Below, in pieces: positions 44,957 to 52,907 of a stretch of DNA of 64,000 nucleotides. The notes beneath the pieces were generated by a model. It had not been told where the DNA came from. It did no database searches and was given only the letters and a program-made list of their open reading frames with translations. The DNA lies in contig JBJLGD010000039.1 in assembly GCA_045565015.1 (NCBI GenBank), positions 33,107 to 97,106 on the forward strand. Direction: 5' to 3'. A program made the translations under genes and the position numbers. Every line of letters starts with the position of its first letter. The stretch's first letter is position 1. The stretch is from GCA-2697345 sp045565015. Its GTDB lineage: Bacteria; Pseudomonadota; Alphaproteobacteria; Rhodobacterales; Rhodobacteraceae.

Positions 44957-46261
44957 TTAAGTATTGAATACTCGATTAAATATAAAGTCTACATGCTTGG
45001 TATGATAGCTCAAATCAAATGCCTCTCTAATTTCATCTTTTGAGAGGATAGCCAAAACGTCGTTATCATTTAGTAATTCGGTTTCGAAATTTTTGCCTTC
45101 ATTCCATACCAGCATTGCGTTTCTTTGGACGATTTTATAGCTTTCGTCTCTACTAAGGCCACCCTGTGTCAATGCAAGTAGGACTCTCTGAGACATAATC
45201 AATCCTTTAAATTTATTCATATTTTCTAGCATTTTCTCGGGGTATAAAACTAGATTTTCTATTACCGATGTTAACCTACCTAAAGCAAAGTCAAGGGTAA
45301 TAGTAGTATCGGGACCTATTGCTCGTTCAACTGACGAATGAGAGATATCTCTTTCATGCCAAAGAGATACATTTTCAAGAGCGGGAATAACTGACATTCT
45401 CACCAGTCTCGCCAATCCTGTTAAGTTTTCAGTAAGGACAGGATTACGTTTATGAGGCATTGCAGAGGAACCTTTTTGACCTATCGAAAAGAATTCTTCT
45501 GCTTCCAGTACCTCAGTTCTTTGCATATGACGTATCTCAAGCGCTATGTTCTCGATTGAACTAGCGATAACTCCCAGAGTACTAAAATAAGCCGCGTGAC
45601 GGTCACGAGGAATAATTTGTGTGCTTATGGTTTCAGGAAAAAGCTCTAACTTTGTACAAACATGTTCTTCGACACTTGGATCTATATTTGCAAAGGTACC
45701 TACTGCTCCAGAGATAGCTCCTGTTGCTATTTCTTGTTGGGCGACTTCTAAACGCTGTTTATTTCGCTTCATTTCTGCAAAAAAACGCGCAAATGTAAGC
45801 CCCATTGTTGTTGGTTCTGCGTGAATTCCGTGAGATCTGCCGATGCGTAGAGTATCTTTAAAAAGATATGCTTTTGTTTTTAGGGCTATTAAAAGTAAAT
45901 CAATATCTTTTAATAAGATATTAGTTGCTCGAACAAGTTGAACATTTAAAGTGGTATCTAATACGTCAGAACTTGTCATGCCTTGATGTATAAAACGAGT
46001 GTCTGGATGATCAATTATTTCTGAAAGATGAGTAAGGAATGCTATCACATCATGCTTTGTTTCAGCTTCAATAACGTCAATTCGATTTATATCAAATTCC
46101 TTATCTTTGGCTTTCCAAATAGCATCAACACTACTCGCCGGTATAACGCCTAGCTTTGCTTGAGCCTCGCATGCGTAGGCTTCGATTTCATACCATATCT
46201 TAAATTTTGTCTCTGGAGACCAAATCTTTACCATTTCTGGGCGAGAATAACGTTTTATCAT
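44957..46261 (-). CDS. purB: Adenylosuccinate lyase
   Basis: A 434-residue fumarase/aspartase-superfamily enzyme used twice in purine synthesis (SAICAR to AICAR, and adenylosuccinate to AMP). MIKRYSRPEMVKIWSPETK at the start, TSSDVLDTTLN (substrate-binding), and the superfamily signature GSSAMPHKRNP (catalytic loop with Ser) are seen; the end YHTKHVDFIFNRVF is conserved. The other AMP-branch enzyme, PurA, begins at the right edge of the window. Confidence 0.96.
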   Translation of the reverse strand: MIKRYSRPEMVKIWSPETKFKIWYEIEAYACEAQAKLGVIPASSVDAIWKAKDKEFDINRIDVIEAETKHDVIAFLTHLSEIIDHPDTRFIHQGMTSSDVLDTTLNVQLVRATNILLKDIDLLLIALKTKAYLFKDTLRIGRSHGIHAEPTTMGLTFARFFAEMKRNKQRLEVAQQEIATGAISGAVGTFANIDPSVEEHVCTKLELFPETISTQIIPRDRHAAYFSTLGVIASSIENIALEIRHMQRTEVLEAEEFFSIGQKGSSAMPHKRNPVLTENLTGLARLVRMSVIPALENVSLWHERDISHSSVERAIGPDTTITLDFALGRLTSVIENLVLYPEKMLENMNKFKGLIMSQRVLLALTQGGLSRDESYKIVQRNAMLVWNEGKNFETELLNDNDVLAILSKDEIREAFDLSYHTKHVDFIFNRVFNT

Positions 46262-46580
46262 AAAAGTTTTGTTCCAATTTTTTATTATTATATAGCTTTT
46301 AAAGTGATCCTATGTTGTCGGCAAGTGGAGTAAAGACTAAATATAAGATAGTTTGAATAGTTTTTTGCGTTGAACAAGTAGGGACTACTATGCAATATTA
46401 GCAATCTATTAGACTAAGTTATAGGTTGATTGTCTTGAGTAAGATGCCGATAAGGAAAGCTTATGATCTTTAACTTATCAAATCTGAAACCTAAAAGATT
46501 AATACTTTAATAATTTTGTAGATTTTTGATGTTGTAAAATATAATATTTGTCTTAGTGGACAATGAATTGGAGAGAAAAA
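46262..46580. other. Divergent intergenic region between purB and tatA
   Basis: This 319-base AT-rich gap separates the divergent purB and tatA genes. Apart from the tatA promoter candidate and ribosome-binding site near its right end, I see no ORF above about 15 codons, no tRNA and no strong hairpin. Confidence 0.5.
46516..46545 (+). promoter_or_regulatory. Putative sigma70 promoter of tatABC
   Basis: A perfect TATAAT (46540-46545) is preceded 18 bases upstream by TTGTAG (46516-46521). The predicted transcript starts about 30 bases before the tatA ATG at 46581. Confidence 0.45.
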
Positions 46581-46796
46581 ATGTTTAATAATATTGGACC
46601 AGTAGGCCTTCTATTAATTGCAGTAGTTGTATTAGTGTTATTCGGCCGTGGAAAAATATCTTCATTAATGGGTGAAGTGGGTAAAGGTATAACAGCATTT
46701 AAAAAAGGTGTTGATGATACAAAGAAAGAAATCGATACACCCGTCAGTGAAGATGTAAAAGACGTAACACCTAAAGATGATAAAGAAAAAGTATAA
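46581..46796 (+). CDS. tatA: Sec-independent protein translocase subunit TatA
   Basis: A 71-residue protein with one N-terminal membrane helix (GPVGLLLIAVVVLVLFGRGK, with the FGRGK hinge), an amphipathic helix (ISSLMGEVGKGITAFKKG) and an acidic/basic tail. TatA oligomers form the pore for folded twin-arginine substrates. The start is the ATG five bases after GGAGAG (46570-46575); an in-frame ATG at 46563 would put polar residues before the helix and is rejected. It heads a tatABC operon. Confidence 0.95.
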   Translation: MFNNIGPVGLLLIAVVVLVLFGRGKISSLMGEVGKGITAFKKGVDDTKKEIDTPVSEDVKDVTPKDDKEKV

Positions 46797-46823
46797 GGTT
46801 TTATAGTTATCTGAGGGTATAAT

Positions 46824-47318
46824 ATGGGTTCAACCGAACTTCTACTAATTGGTTTAGTCGCATTGATTGTGGTGGGCCCAAAAGAACTTCCTGGCATGTT
46901 TCGGATGTTGGGACAGGCCACTGGAAAGATCAGAAAAATGGCTAGAGAGTTTACTCGAGCCATGGAAGACGCTGCCGACGATGCCGGTGTAGGAGATCTA
47001 ACCTCAAGTCTTCGAAATATCGCTGACCCAAGGAAAATGGGACTTGATGCGGTAAAAAAAGCAACAGATTTTAGTAGTTATACGCCAGGATCGGAAACTG
47101 AGAAGCTTGCGAAACAGAGATCTAAGGAAGTTGAGACAAATAAGGCCAAAGTAAATGGACTATCCAAAGAAAGTTCTAATAAGGAAGAGCTTGAGAGTAA
47201 AGCTACCAAAAAGGTAATAAAGAAGAATACTGAAAATCGAATTAAAAGCCCTAAAAAAAGAAAAGTAACCAAAAAGGTTGTGAAAAGCACTTCTGATAAG
47301 GTAGGCCTAAAAAAATGA
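46824..47318 (+). CDS. tatB: Sec-independent protein translocase subunit TatB
   Basis: A 164-residue protein with the TatB-type N-terminus MGSTELLLIGLVALIVVGPK, ELP hinge and amphipathic helix (FRMLGQATGKIRKMAREF), followed by a long charged Lys/Ser-rich tail (about residues 90-164). TatB with TatC recognises twin-arginine signal peptides. It follows tatA by 27 bases, and its stop overlaps the tatC ATG by four bases. Confidence 0.94.
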   Translation: MGSTELLLIGLVALIVVGPKELPGMFRMLGQATGKIRKMAREFTRAMEDAADDAGVGDLTSSLRNIADPRKMGLDAVKKATDFSSYTPGSETEKLAKQRSKEVETNKAKVNGLSKESSNKEELESKATKKVIKKNTENRIKSPKKRKVTKKVVKSTSDKVGLKK

Positions 47319-48175
47319 ACTCTGATATAAATTCTGAGGAAGTTGAAACTAGTAGTGCGCCATTAATAGAGCATTTAACCGAACTGCGCTCGCGTTTGAT
47401 AAAATCAGTATTAGCCTTTATTGTTGGTATGGTCATTTGTTTCACTGTTTGGAACCCAATATTTAATTTTCTAACTCATCCAATTTGTAACGAGCTCCTA
47501 GAAAGAGGGCAGGATTGTGGTTTGATTCTCATTAAACTTCAGGAAGGTTTTTTCGTGGCGATCCGTATTTCTCTTCTTGGGGGATTAATACTCTCCTTTC
47601 CTGTAATTGCTGCGCAACTCTGGCGGTTCGTTGCCCCTGGATTATATAAAAACGAAAAGTCTGCCTTTTTACCTTTTATAATTGCGTCCCCAGTAATGTT
47701 TTTTTTGGGATCTGCTTTTGCTTTTTACGTTGTAATCCCATTAGCATTTGATTTCTTTCTGGGTTTCCAACAGATTGGATCAGCTGGAGAGCATGTTAAA
47801 GGGGAAGTTTCCGCGCTTGGGGATCCAGGAATAACGTTTCAAGGTTCTGTCGCAGAATATTTAAGTCTAACAATTAAATTTATTGTAGCATTTGGCCTTT
47901 GCTTTCAGTTGCCGGTTTTATTAACATTAATGGGAAAAGCGGGCTTAGTATCCTCTGATGGGCTGGCTAATGTTCGTAAGTATGCGGTTGTCGCAATATT
48001 AGTAGTAGCGGCGCTCGTCACACCACCAGATGTAATAACACAAGTCATTCTTTTTGTTGTTGTTTACGGTCTTTATGAAATTTCTATCCTGTTGGTTCGT
48101 CGTGTTGAAAAAAAGAGAGAACAAAAACTTAAAGAAGACGGTTTGTGGTTCGAAGATGATGATCAAGATGTCTAG
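47315..48175 (+). CDS. tatC: Sec-independent protein translocase subunit TatC
   Basis: A 286-residue, six-helix membrane protein that is the receptor for Tat substrates. PLIEHLTELRSRLIKSV at the N-terminus, LSFPVIAAQLWRFVAPGLYKNEK after helix 2, FYVVIPLAFDFFLGF and FGLCFQLPVLLTLMGKAGLV are family hallmarks. Residues 150-175 form a slightly extended periplasmic loop (HVKGEVSALGDPG), as often seen in alphaproteobacteria. Confidence 0.96.
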   Translation: MNSDINSEEVETSSAPLIEHLTELRSRLIKSVLAFIVGMVICFTVWNPIFNFLTHPICNELLERGQDCGLILIKLQEGFFVAIRISLLGGLILSFPVIAAQLWRFVAPGLYKNEKSAFLPFIIASPVMFFLGSAFAFYVVIPLAFDFFLGFQQIGSAGEHVKGEVSALGDPGITFQGSVAEYLSLTIKFIVAFGLCFQLPVLLTLMGKAGLVSSDGLANVRKYAVVAILVVAALVTPPDVITQVILFVVVYGLYEISILLVRRVEKKREQKLKEDGLWFEDDDQDV

Positions 48176-48189
48176 ATACAGGTTTATCC

Positions 48190-49029
48190 ATGTCAGATAA
48201 GTTTTTAAGCCGAATCGCAGACGCCTTAGAAAGAATTTCACCGCCAGATACTCTTACTATGGATTTTACTAAAGGTAGTGCGTTCTTATGGAATGTAAGA
48301 CCAAATAGGTTTAAAGTTGTTGATGATATCAACAGCTTAGACCTAGACCTATTGTTGGGCATTGACCGTGCTAGAGAAATCTTATTACAAAATACCTATC
48401 AATTTGCGAAAGGTTTTCCAGCGAATAATGCTTTATTATGGGGAGCACGTGGTATGGGTAAGTCCTCTTTAGTAAAATCTATCTTTAATAAAGTACAATC
48501 AAGTGGGCTGTCAGTTAAGTTAGTTGAAATTCACCGCGAGGATCTGCCATCCATTAGCCAATTATTAGCGTATACTAAGGGCCATAGTGAGCGGTTTATA
48601 TTATTCTGTGATGATCTGAGTTTTTCAATTGATGATGAACATTACAAATCTCTTAAAACAGTCTTAGATGGTGGAATAGAAGGGCGTCCTGAAAATGTAA
48701 TTTTTTATGCAACGTCCAATCGTAGACACTTGATGCCCAGAGATATGATTGAAAATGAAGCTGGAAGCGCAATAAACCCGTCGGAAGCTGTAGAAGAAAA
48801 AGTCTCTTTGTCTGATCGGTTTGGATTATGGTTGGGTTTTCATCCGTGTTCACAAGAAGAATTTTTACTAATGATAGAGGGGTATTGCAAAAAATATGGA
48901 CTTCATATCGACCAAGATCTAATGATTTCTGAAGCGATTGAGTGGCAACAGACTAGAGGAGGGAGATCTGGAAGAGTTGCCTGGCAGTATTTTATAGATC
49001 TAGCGGGGAGGCTAGAAATTAATATTTAA
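48190..49029 (+). CDS. DUF815-family AAA+ ATPase
   Basis: A 279-residue P-loop ATPase of the DUF815 family. Walker A is GARGMGKSSLVKS near residue 90; Walker B is FILFCDDLSF; an arginine-rich sensor region includes NVIFYATSNRRHLMPRD and later LSDRFGLWLGFHP. Function is not established for the family; it is recurrently linked to the tat and serS-surE neighbourhood in alphaproteobacteria, which is what is seen here. It follows tatC by 14 bases and overlaps the convergent LytM gene by 11 bases. Confidence 0.88.
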   Translation: MSDKFLSRIADALERISPPDTLTMDFTKGSAFLWNVRPNRFKVVDDINSLDLDLLLGIDRAREILLQNTYQFAKGFPANNALLWGARGMGKSSLVKSIFNKVQSSGLSVKLVEIHREDLPSISQLLAYTKGHSERFILFCDDLSFSIDDEHYKSLKTVLDGGIEGRPENVIFYATSNRRHLMPRDMIENEAGSAINPSEAVEEKVSLSDRFGLWLGFHPCSQEEFLLMIEGYCKKYGLHIDQDLMISEAIEWQQTRGGRSGRVAWQYFIDLAGRLEINI

Positions 49030-49675
49030 TATATTTATTAGGGTTTACACTTTCTAACCCTTCTCGGACTTCAAAATGTAAAAACGAGGGCTTACTATCA
49101 GAAATAGAGGCTATTCTTTGACCAGCCTGAACAGTTTCTCCTTTTTCAACCAATATTTTAGTAATATTTGCGTATATTGTTAATAAGTTCCCATAGTGTC
49201 GTAATATTAAGATAGATCGCTGCTCTGTATCCTTGGTGATCGCCACTACCTTACCATCTGCAACTGCTATAATGATTTCACCGCTGGCCGCTGATATATC
49301 AATACCGTCGTTTAAGTCCCTTTTATATGGTTGTAAGATGACACCCTCTATCGGTTTAAGAAACTTAATTGGCTTTTGTTCAATTTTTTTCGTAGTGATT
49401 TTTGCAATTTTTACAGCTGATTTCTTTTTAGGTGGTAAAACGTTTTCGTTATCGACTTTTTTATTTTCTATTTTCCTAGTTGTTCTTTCACTCTGATTTA
49501 AATCCTGATCATCGACTTTTTTATTCAAAGCGGAAGTTTTGTCTAAGACCTTGAAAGTCTTTTTTAGATTAGTGTCTATATTCTTCAGTTGTTCATTAAA
49601 AGATGTAGTACAGCTGAAAAGAGAAAAGCTTATGCCGATCACGAGTAAATATTTAAGGGAATTTCTTAAAGCCAT
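49019..49675 (-). CDS. M23/LytM-domain lipoprotein with degenerate active site
   Basis: A 218-residue lipoprotein: the signal ends LFSC (lipobox), followed by a polar, coiled-coil-like linker rich in Lys (residues about 25-105) and a C-terminal LytM domain (about 108-218). In catalytic LytM proteins a HxxGxD and a later HLH-like pair bind zinc; here the first His is replaced (LNDGIDI) and the YAH motif is YAN (TIYANI), while LHFEVR is kept. This resembles the non-catalytic EnvC/NlpD activators of cell-wall amidases. No LysM domain is seen. It is the last gene of the serS-surE-pcm group. Confidence 0.85.
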   Translation of the reverse strand: MALRNSLKYLLVIGISFSLFSCTTSFNEQLKNIDTNLKKTFKVLDKTSALNKKVDDQDLNQSERTTRKIENKKVDNENVLPPKKKSAVKIAKITTKKIEQKPIKFLKPIEGVILQPYKRDLNDGIDISAASGEIIIAVADGKVVAITKDTEQRSILILRHYGNLLTIYANITKILVEKGETVQAGQRIASISDSKPSFLHFEVREGLESVNPNKYIKY

Positions 49676-49694
49676 AATATTTTGTAACTCTTAT

Positions 49695-50348
49695 TTAGCT
49701 TGGACTCAATCCTTCAATTAACGGAACAAACCTAACTTGAAACAGTTCTTCATAAATAAACTCAGTTTCTTCACGGAAAACTTTAATTAGCTTTTGGATG
49801 GAATCAGATTGTCCTACTGGAATTATCATTTTACCACCAACTTTTAGTTGCTTTAAGAGATGGTTAGGTGGATCTTCAGCGGCGGCAGTAACCATTATTC
49901 GATCGAATGGGGCTTGCTCAGGAAGGCCAAGGCAGCCATCTTTACTCAGAACAGTAACATTATTTATATTTAATTTTACGAATAGTTTTTCGACATAATT
50001 TGTAAGTTTTGTATGCCTATCCAAAGTGTATACTCGTCGTGATAACTTACTTAAAATTGCGGCCTGATAGCCAGAACCAGTGCCAATTTCTAAAACTTTG
50101 TTTCGTGGCTGAACATCTAATGCTTGTGTCATTAGTCCTACAATCGATGGCTGACTGATGGTTTGTGCACAAGAAATAGGAAGCGGAACATCGTCATATG
50201 CTCTCCCTTCGAAAGGCCCTTTTATAAATTCTGCTCTATCTATCTGTTCCATGGCGGATAACACTCGCTTGTCTAAAACACCTTTAGACCTTAAACTATA
50301 AAGAAATTGCATTATTTGCTCTGGGTTTTTATGCTTTATTTTTCGCAT
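49695..50348 (-). CDS. pcm: Protein-L-isoaspartate O-methyltransferase
   Basis: A 217-residue SAM methyltransferase that starts repair of isoaspartyl residues in aged proteins. VLEIGTGSGYQAAILSKL is the SAM-binding motif I, with AYDDVPLPISCAQTISQPSIV upstream (split substrate/SAM loop) and FDRIMVTAAAEDPP as the post-motif. Its start overlaps the end of surE by 13 bases, the classic surE-pcm coupling. Confidence 0.94.
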   Translation of the reverse strand: MRKIKHKNPEQIMQFLYSLRSKGVLDKRVLSAMEQIDRAEFIKGPFEGRAYDDVPLPISCAQTISQPSIVGLMTQALDVQPRNKVLEIGTGSGYQAAILSKLSRRVYTLDRHTKLTNYVEKLFVKLNINNVTVLSKDGCLGLPEQAPFDRIMVTAAAEDPPNHLLKQLKVGGKMIIPVGQSDSIQKLIKVFREETEFIYEELFQVRFVPLIEGLSPS

Positions 50349-51127
50349 TCTAGTTTTTTCTTTAAATCATCTATTAGCTCGTAACTAGTAAGATTACAGG
50401 TCATAGGTGTCACCGAGATATACCCATTGAGGTTTGCATGTACGTCGGTACCTATTTCTGTAGGAATATCTTGACGGTTTCCCTTGATCCAAAGAAATTC
50501 TCTACCATTTGGAGCAATGGCTGGTTCTACGTTAAATTTTGTGTTTCGTAATCCTTGAGATACTACTCTAGTTCCCTTAACATTTATCGACTGAACTGGT
50601 GGGAAATTCACATTATAAAAAGTTTTATAGCCGCCGTCGCCCCAATTAGTCTTTTTATAAATATCCATTATTAAAGATACACCAAACTGTGAGGCAGCTT
50701 CGAATGGGTTTTCCAAGTTAATATTTTCAGGTCCGAAGTATTGAGATAGAGCTATTGACGGTATTCCTTGTAGAGCACCTTCCATTGCGGCTCCGACTGT
50801 TCCAGAGTAAATTGTATTTTCACCTGAATTATTACCCTTATTAATACCTGATAAAATCAAATCAGGTTTACCTTTTTTTGAGATATAATGGAGGCCAGCC
50901 AATACACAGTCTGCTGGAGACCCTTGAATTGCTATTTTCTGACTGGATACTTTAGACACGCGAGTTGGGTTAATATAGTTTATGCAGTGTCCCACACCTG
51001 ATTGCTCAGATTCTGGTGCCACCAACCAAACGTCACCTTGGGGCCCAGCTAATTCAGAAGCTATTTGATTTAATATTTTTATCCCCGGTGCATTAATTCC
51101 ATCATCATTTGTAACCAATATTCGCAT
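50336..51127 (-). CDS. surE: 5'/3'-nucleotidase SurE
   Basis: A 263-residue metal-dependent phosphatase acting on nucleoside monophosphates, linked to stationary-phase survival. MRILVTNDDGINAPGI supplies the metal-binding Asp pair, APESEQSGVGH the active-site Ser, and LILSGINKGNN and YSGTVGAAMEGAL the remaining conserved loops. It sits between serS (40 bases upstream) and pcm (overlapping) on the same strand. Confidence 0.96.
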   Translation of the reverse strand: MRILVTNDDGINAPGIKILNQIASELAGPQGDVWLVAPESEQSGVGHCINYINPTRVSKVSSQKIAIQGSPADCVLAGLHYISKKGKPDLILSGINKGNNSGENTIYSGTVGAAMEGALQGIPSIALSQYFGPENINLENPFEAASQFGVSLIMDIYKKTNWGDGGYKTFYNVNFPPVQSINVKGTRVVSQGLRNTKFNVEPAIAPNGREFLWIKGNRQDIPTEIGTDVHANLNGYISVTPMTCNLTSYELIDDLKKKLECEK

Positions 51128-51166
51128 TAAAATACCCTTTTTCTTCTACTTGATATAGATTATTTT

Positions 51167-52459
51167 CTAGATAAGTTTTCCTTCGTTATTTATGGAAGAC
51201 TTTCCTCCCATGTAGCCCTTTAGTACTGTAGGTATGAAAACTGAACCATCTTTTTGCTGATAGTTTTCGATAACAGCTATAAGAGAACGCCCCACTGCTA
51301 AACCAGATCCATTTAATGTATGAACAAACTCTGGTTTACCTCCTATAAGTGGCTTAAATCGAGCATTCATCCTTCTAGCTTGAAAGTCTCCGCATAAGGA
51401 AACCGAACTTATTTCTCGATATTTATTTTGTCCTGGCAACCAAACCTCTAGATCATGAGTGATTTTTGCCCCAAACCCTATATCACCTGCGCATAGCTTT
51501 ACAGTGCGATATGGTAGTTCTAATGATTCTAAGATGCCCTCTGCACATTTAGTCATGCGATAGAGTTCCTCGAAAGATTGCTGCGGAGTACTGATAGATA
51601 CCATCTCTACTTTTTCGAACTGGTGTTGCCTCAACATCCCAGTAGTATCTTTTCCGGCGGACCCTGCCTCGGATCGGAAACATTGAGAGTGTGCACAGTA
51701 TCGAAGAGGTAAAGAACTTTCATCAACAGTAAGACCATTCATAATATTTGTTAACGTTACTTCTGCGGTTGGTATCAGCCATTGACCGTTTGTAGTTTGA
51801 TAACTATCACCCCCAAATTTTGGTAAATTACCTGTACCATACATCATTTCTTCATTAACAATCACTGGCGTCCAAGTTTCCTCAAGTCCATTATTATTCG
51901 TATGGGTATCGAGCATGAATTGTGCAAGAGCTCTGTGTAGTTTGGCCAAGGCTCCATGTAAAATAACGAAACGTGACCCTGATAATTTTGCCGCGCACTC
52001 AAAATCCATACCCCCAATAACACCAGTTACCTCAAAATGTTCTTTTGGTTTATAATCAAAAGTATTTGGTACGCCCCATTTCTTAATCTCCAAGTTGTCA
52101 TTTTCTGATTTTCCATCCGGAATTTCATCTAAAACTGTATTTGGGATACTCAATAAAAAAGTATATAGCTTTTCATCCATAACCTTTGCTTCGTTAGTGA
52201 GTTGTTGAACCGCCTGTTTCTTCTCTGAGACTAATTTTTTTATCTTTAAAAATTCTGCTTCGTTATTTTTTGCCTTTGCAGCCCCTATTTTTTTAGCTAA
52301 CATATTTTGCTGTGCTCGGGCCTCTTCTGCAAGATTTATCTTTTCACGTCTTTCTTTATCAAGTGCCAAAACGTCTTTCGATAGGGGAGTCAATCCACGT
52401 CTTTTTAGAGATTTATCAAAATGGGATGCGTTTTCTCGGATCGCTCGAATATCATGCAT
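51167..52459 (-). CDS. serS: Seryl-tRNA synthetase
   Basis: A 430-residue class II synthetase. The N-terminal tRNA-binding coiled coil (residues about 1-105, rich in Lys/Glu/Ala) is followed by the catalytic domain with motif 2 (CFRSEAGSAGKDTTGMLRQHQFEKVE, summarised: FRSE and RQHQF) and motif 3 (LNGSGLAVGRSLIAVIENYQ). It charges tRNA-Ser and supplies the precursor for selenocysteine where used. First gene of the minus-strand serS-surE-pcm-LytM group. Confidence 0.96.
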   Translation of the reverse strand: MHDIRAIRENASHFDKSLKRRGLTPLSKDVLALDKERREKINLAEEARAQQNMLAKKIGAAKAKNNEAEFLKIKKLVSEKKQAVQQLTNEAKVMDEKLYTFLLSIPNTVLDEIPDGKSENDNLEIKKWGVPNTFDYKPKEHFEVTGVIGGMDFECAAKLSGSRFVILHGALAKLHRALAQFMLDTHTNNNGLEETWTPVIVNEEMMYGTGNLPKFGGDSYQTTNGQWLIPTAEVTLTNIMNGLTVDESSLPLRYCAHSQCFRSEAGSAGKDTTGMLRQHQFEKVEMVSISTPQQSFEELYRMTKCAEGILESLELPYRTVKLCAGDIGFGAKITHDLEVWLPGQNKYREISSVSLCGDFQARRMNARFKPLIGGKPEFVHTLNGSGLAVGRSLIAVIENYQQKDGSVFIPTVLKGYMGGKSSINNEGKLI

Positions 52460-52545
52460 TTGTTGATTCTCCTAAAATAATCGCTATCTTTCATATGCCT
52501 CAAAAAAAAGATGTTTTGAACCATGAATTTCATTGTATACGTACC

Positions 52546-52574
52546 TTGCGACTTTCTTGTTGCCCAGATAATAT
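52546..52574 (+). promoter_or_regulatory. Putative promoter of yajC-secDF
   Basis: TTGCGA (52546-52551) and TAATAT (52569-52574) lie 17 bases apart, about 50 bases before the yajC ATG. The matches are moderate, and the surrounding AT-rich sequence offers alternatives. Confidence 0.3.
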
Positions 52575-52624
52575 AAATATTAAATTAAAACGTTACTTTT
52601 ATCATAAAACTCAAAGGATACGCT

Positions 52625-52903
52625 ATGTCTCAATTTCAACAGTTCATTCCATTAATTCTTATTTTTGCTATAATGTATTTTCTATTAATAAGGCCGCAGC
52701 AGAAGAAGGCTAAGGAACATGCCAATATGGTTTCAAATTTAAGACGTGGCGATAATATTATTACGCAGGGAGGAGTCGTTGGTAAAGTCGCAAAAGTTAA
52801 AGAGGATGGAGAAATCGAAGTAGAAATTGCAGATGGGGTTAAGGTGCGTGTGATTAAATCAACGGTTGCCACGGTAATAAGCAAAACTGAAACCAAAAAG
52901 TAA
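52625..52903 (+). CDS. yajC: Preprotein translocase accessory subunit YajC
   Basis: A 92-residue single-span membrane protein. The hydrophobic helix (LILIFAIMYFLLIRPQQKK, with the invariant RPQQKK after it) is followed by a small cytoplasmic beta domain (NLRRGDNIITQGGVVGKV). YajC associates with SecDF and SecYEG. It starts the yajC-secD-secF run, four bases before secD. Confidence 0.95.
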   Translation: MSQFQQFIPLILIFAIMYFLLIRPQQKKAKEHANMVSNLRRGDNIITQGGVVGKVAKVKEDGEIEVEIADGVKVRVIKSTVATVISKTETKK

Positions 52904-52907
52904 AAGT

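Noticed and set aside
46553..46963. 136-residue minus-strand open frame over tatA-tatB
   Set aside because: It is a shadow of two firmly identified tat genes and shows low-complexity composition.
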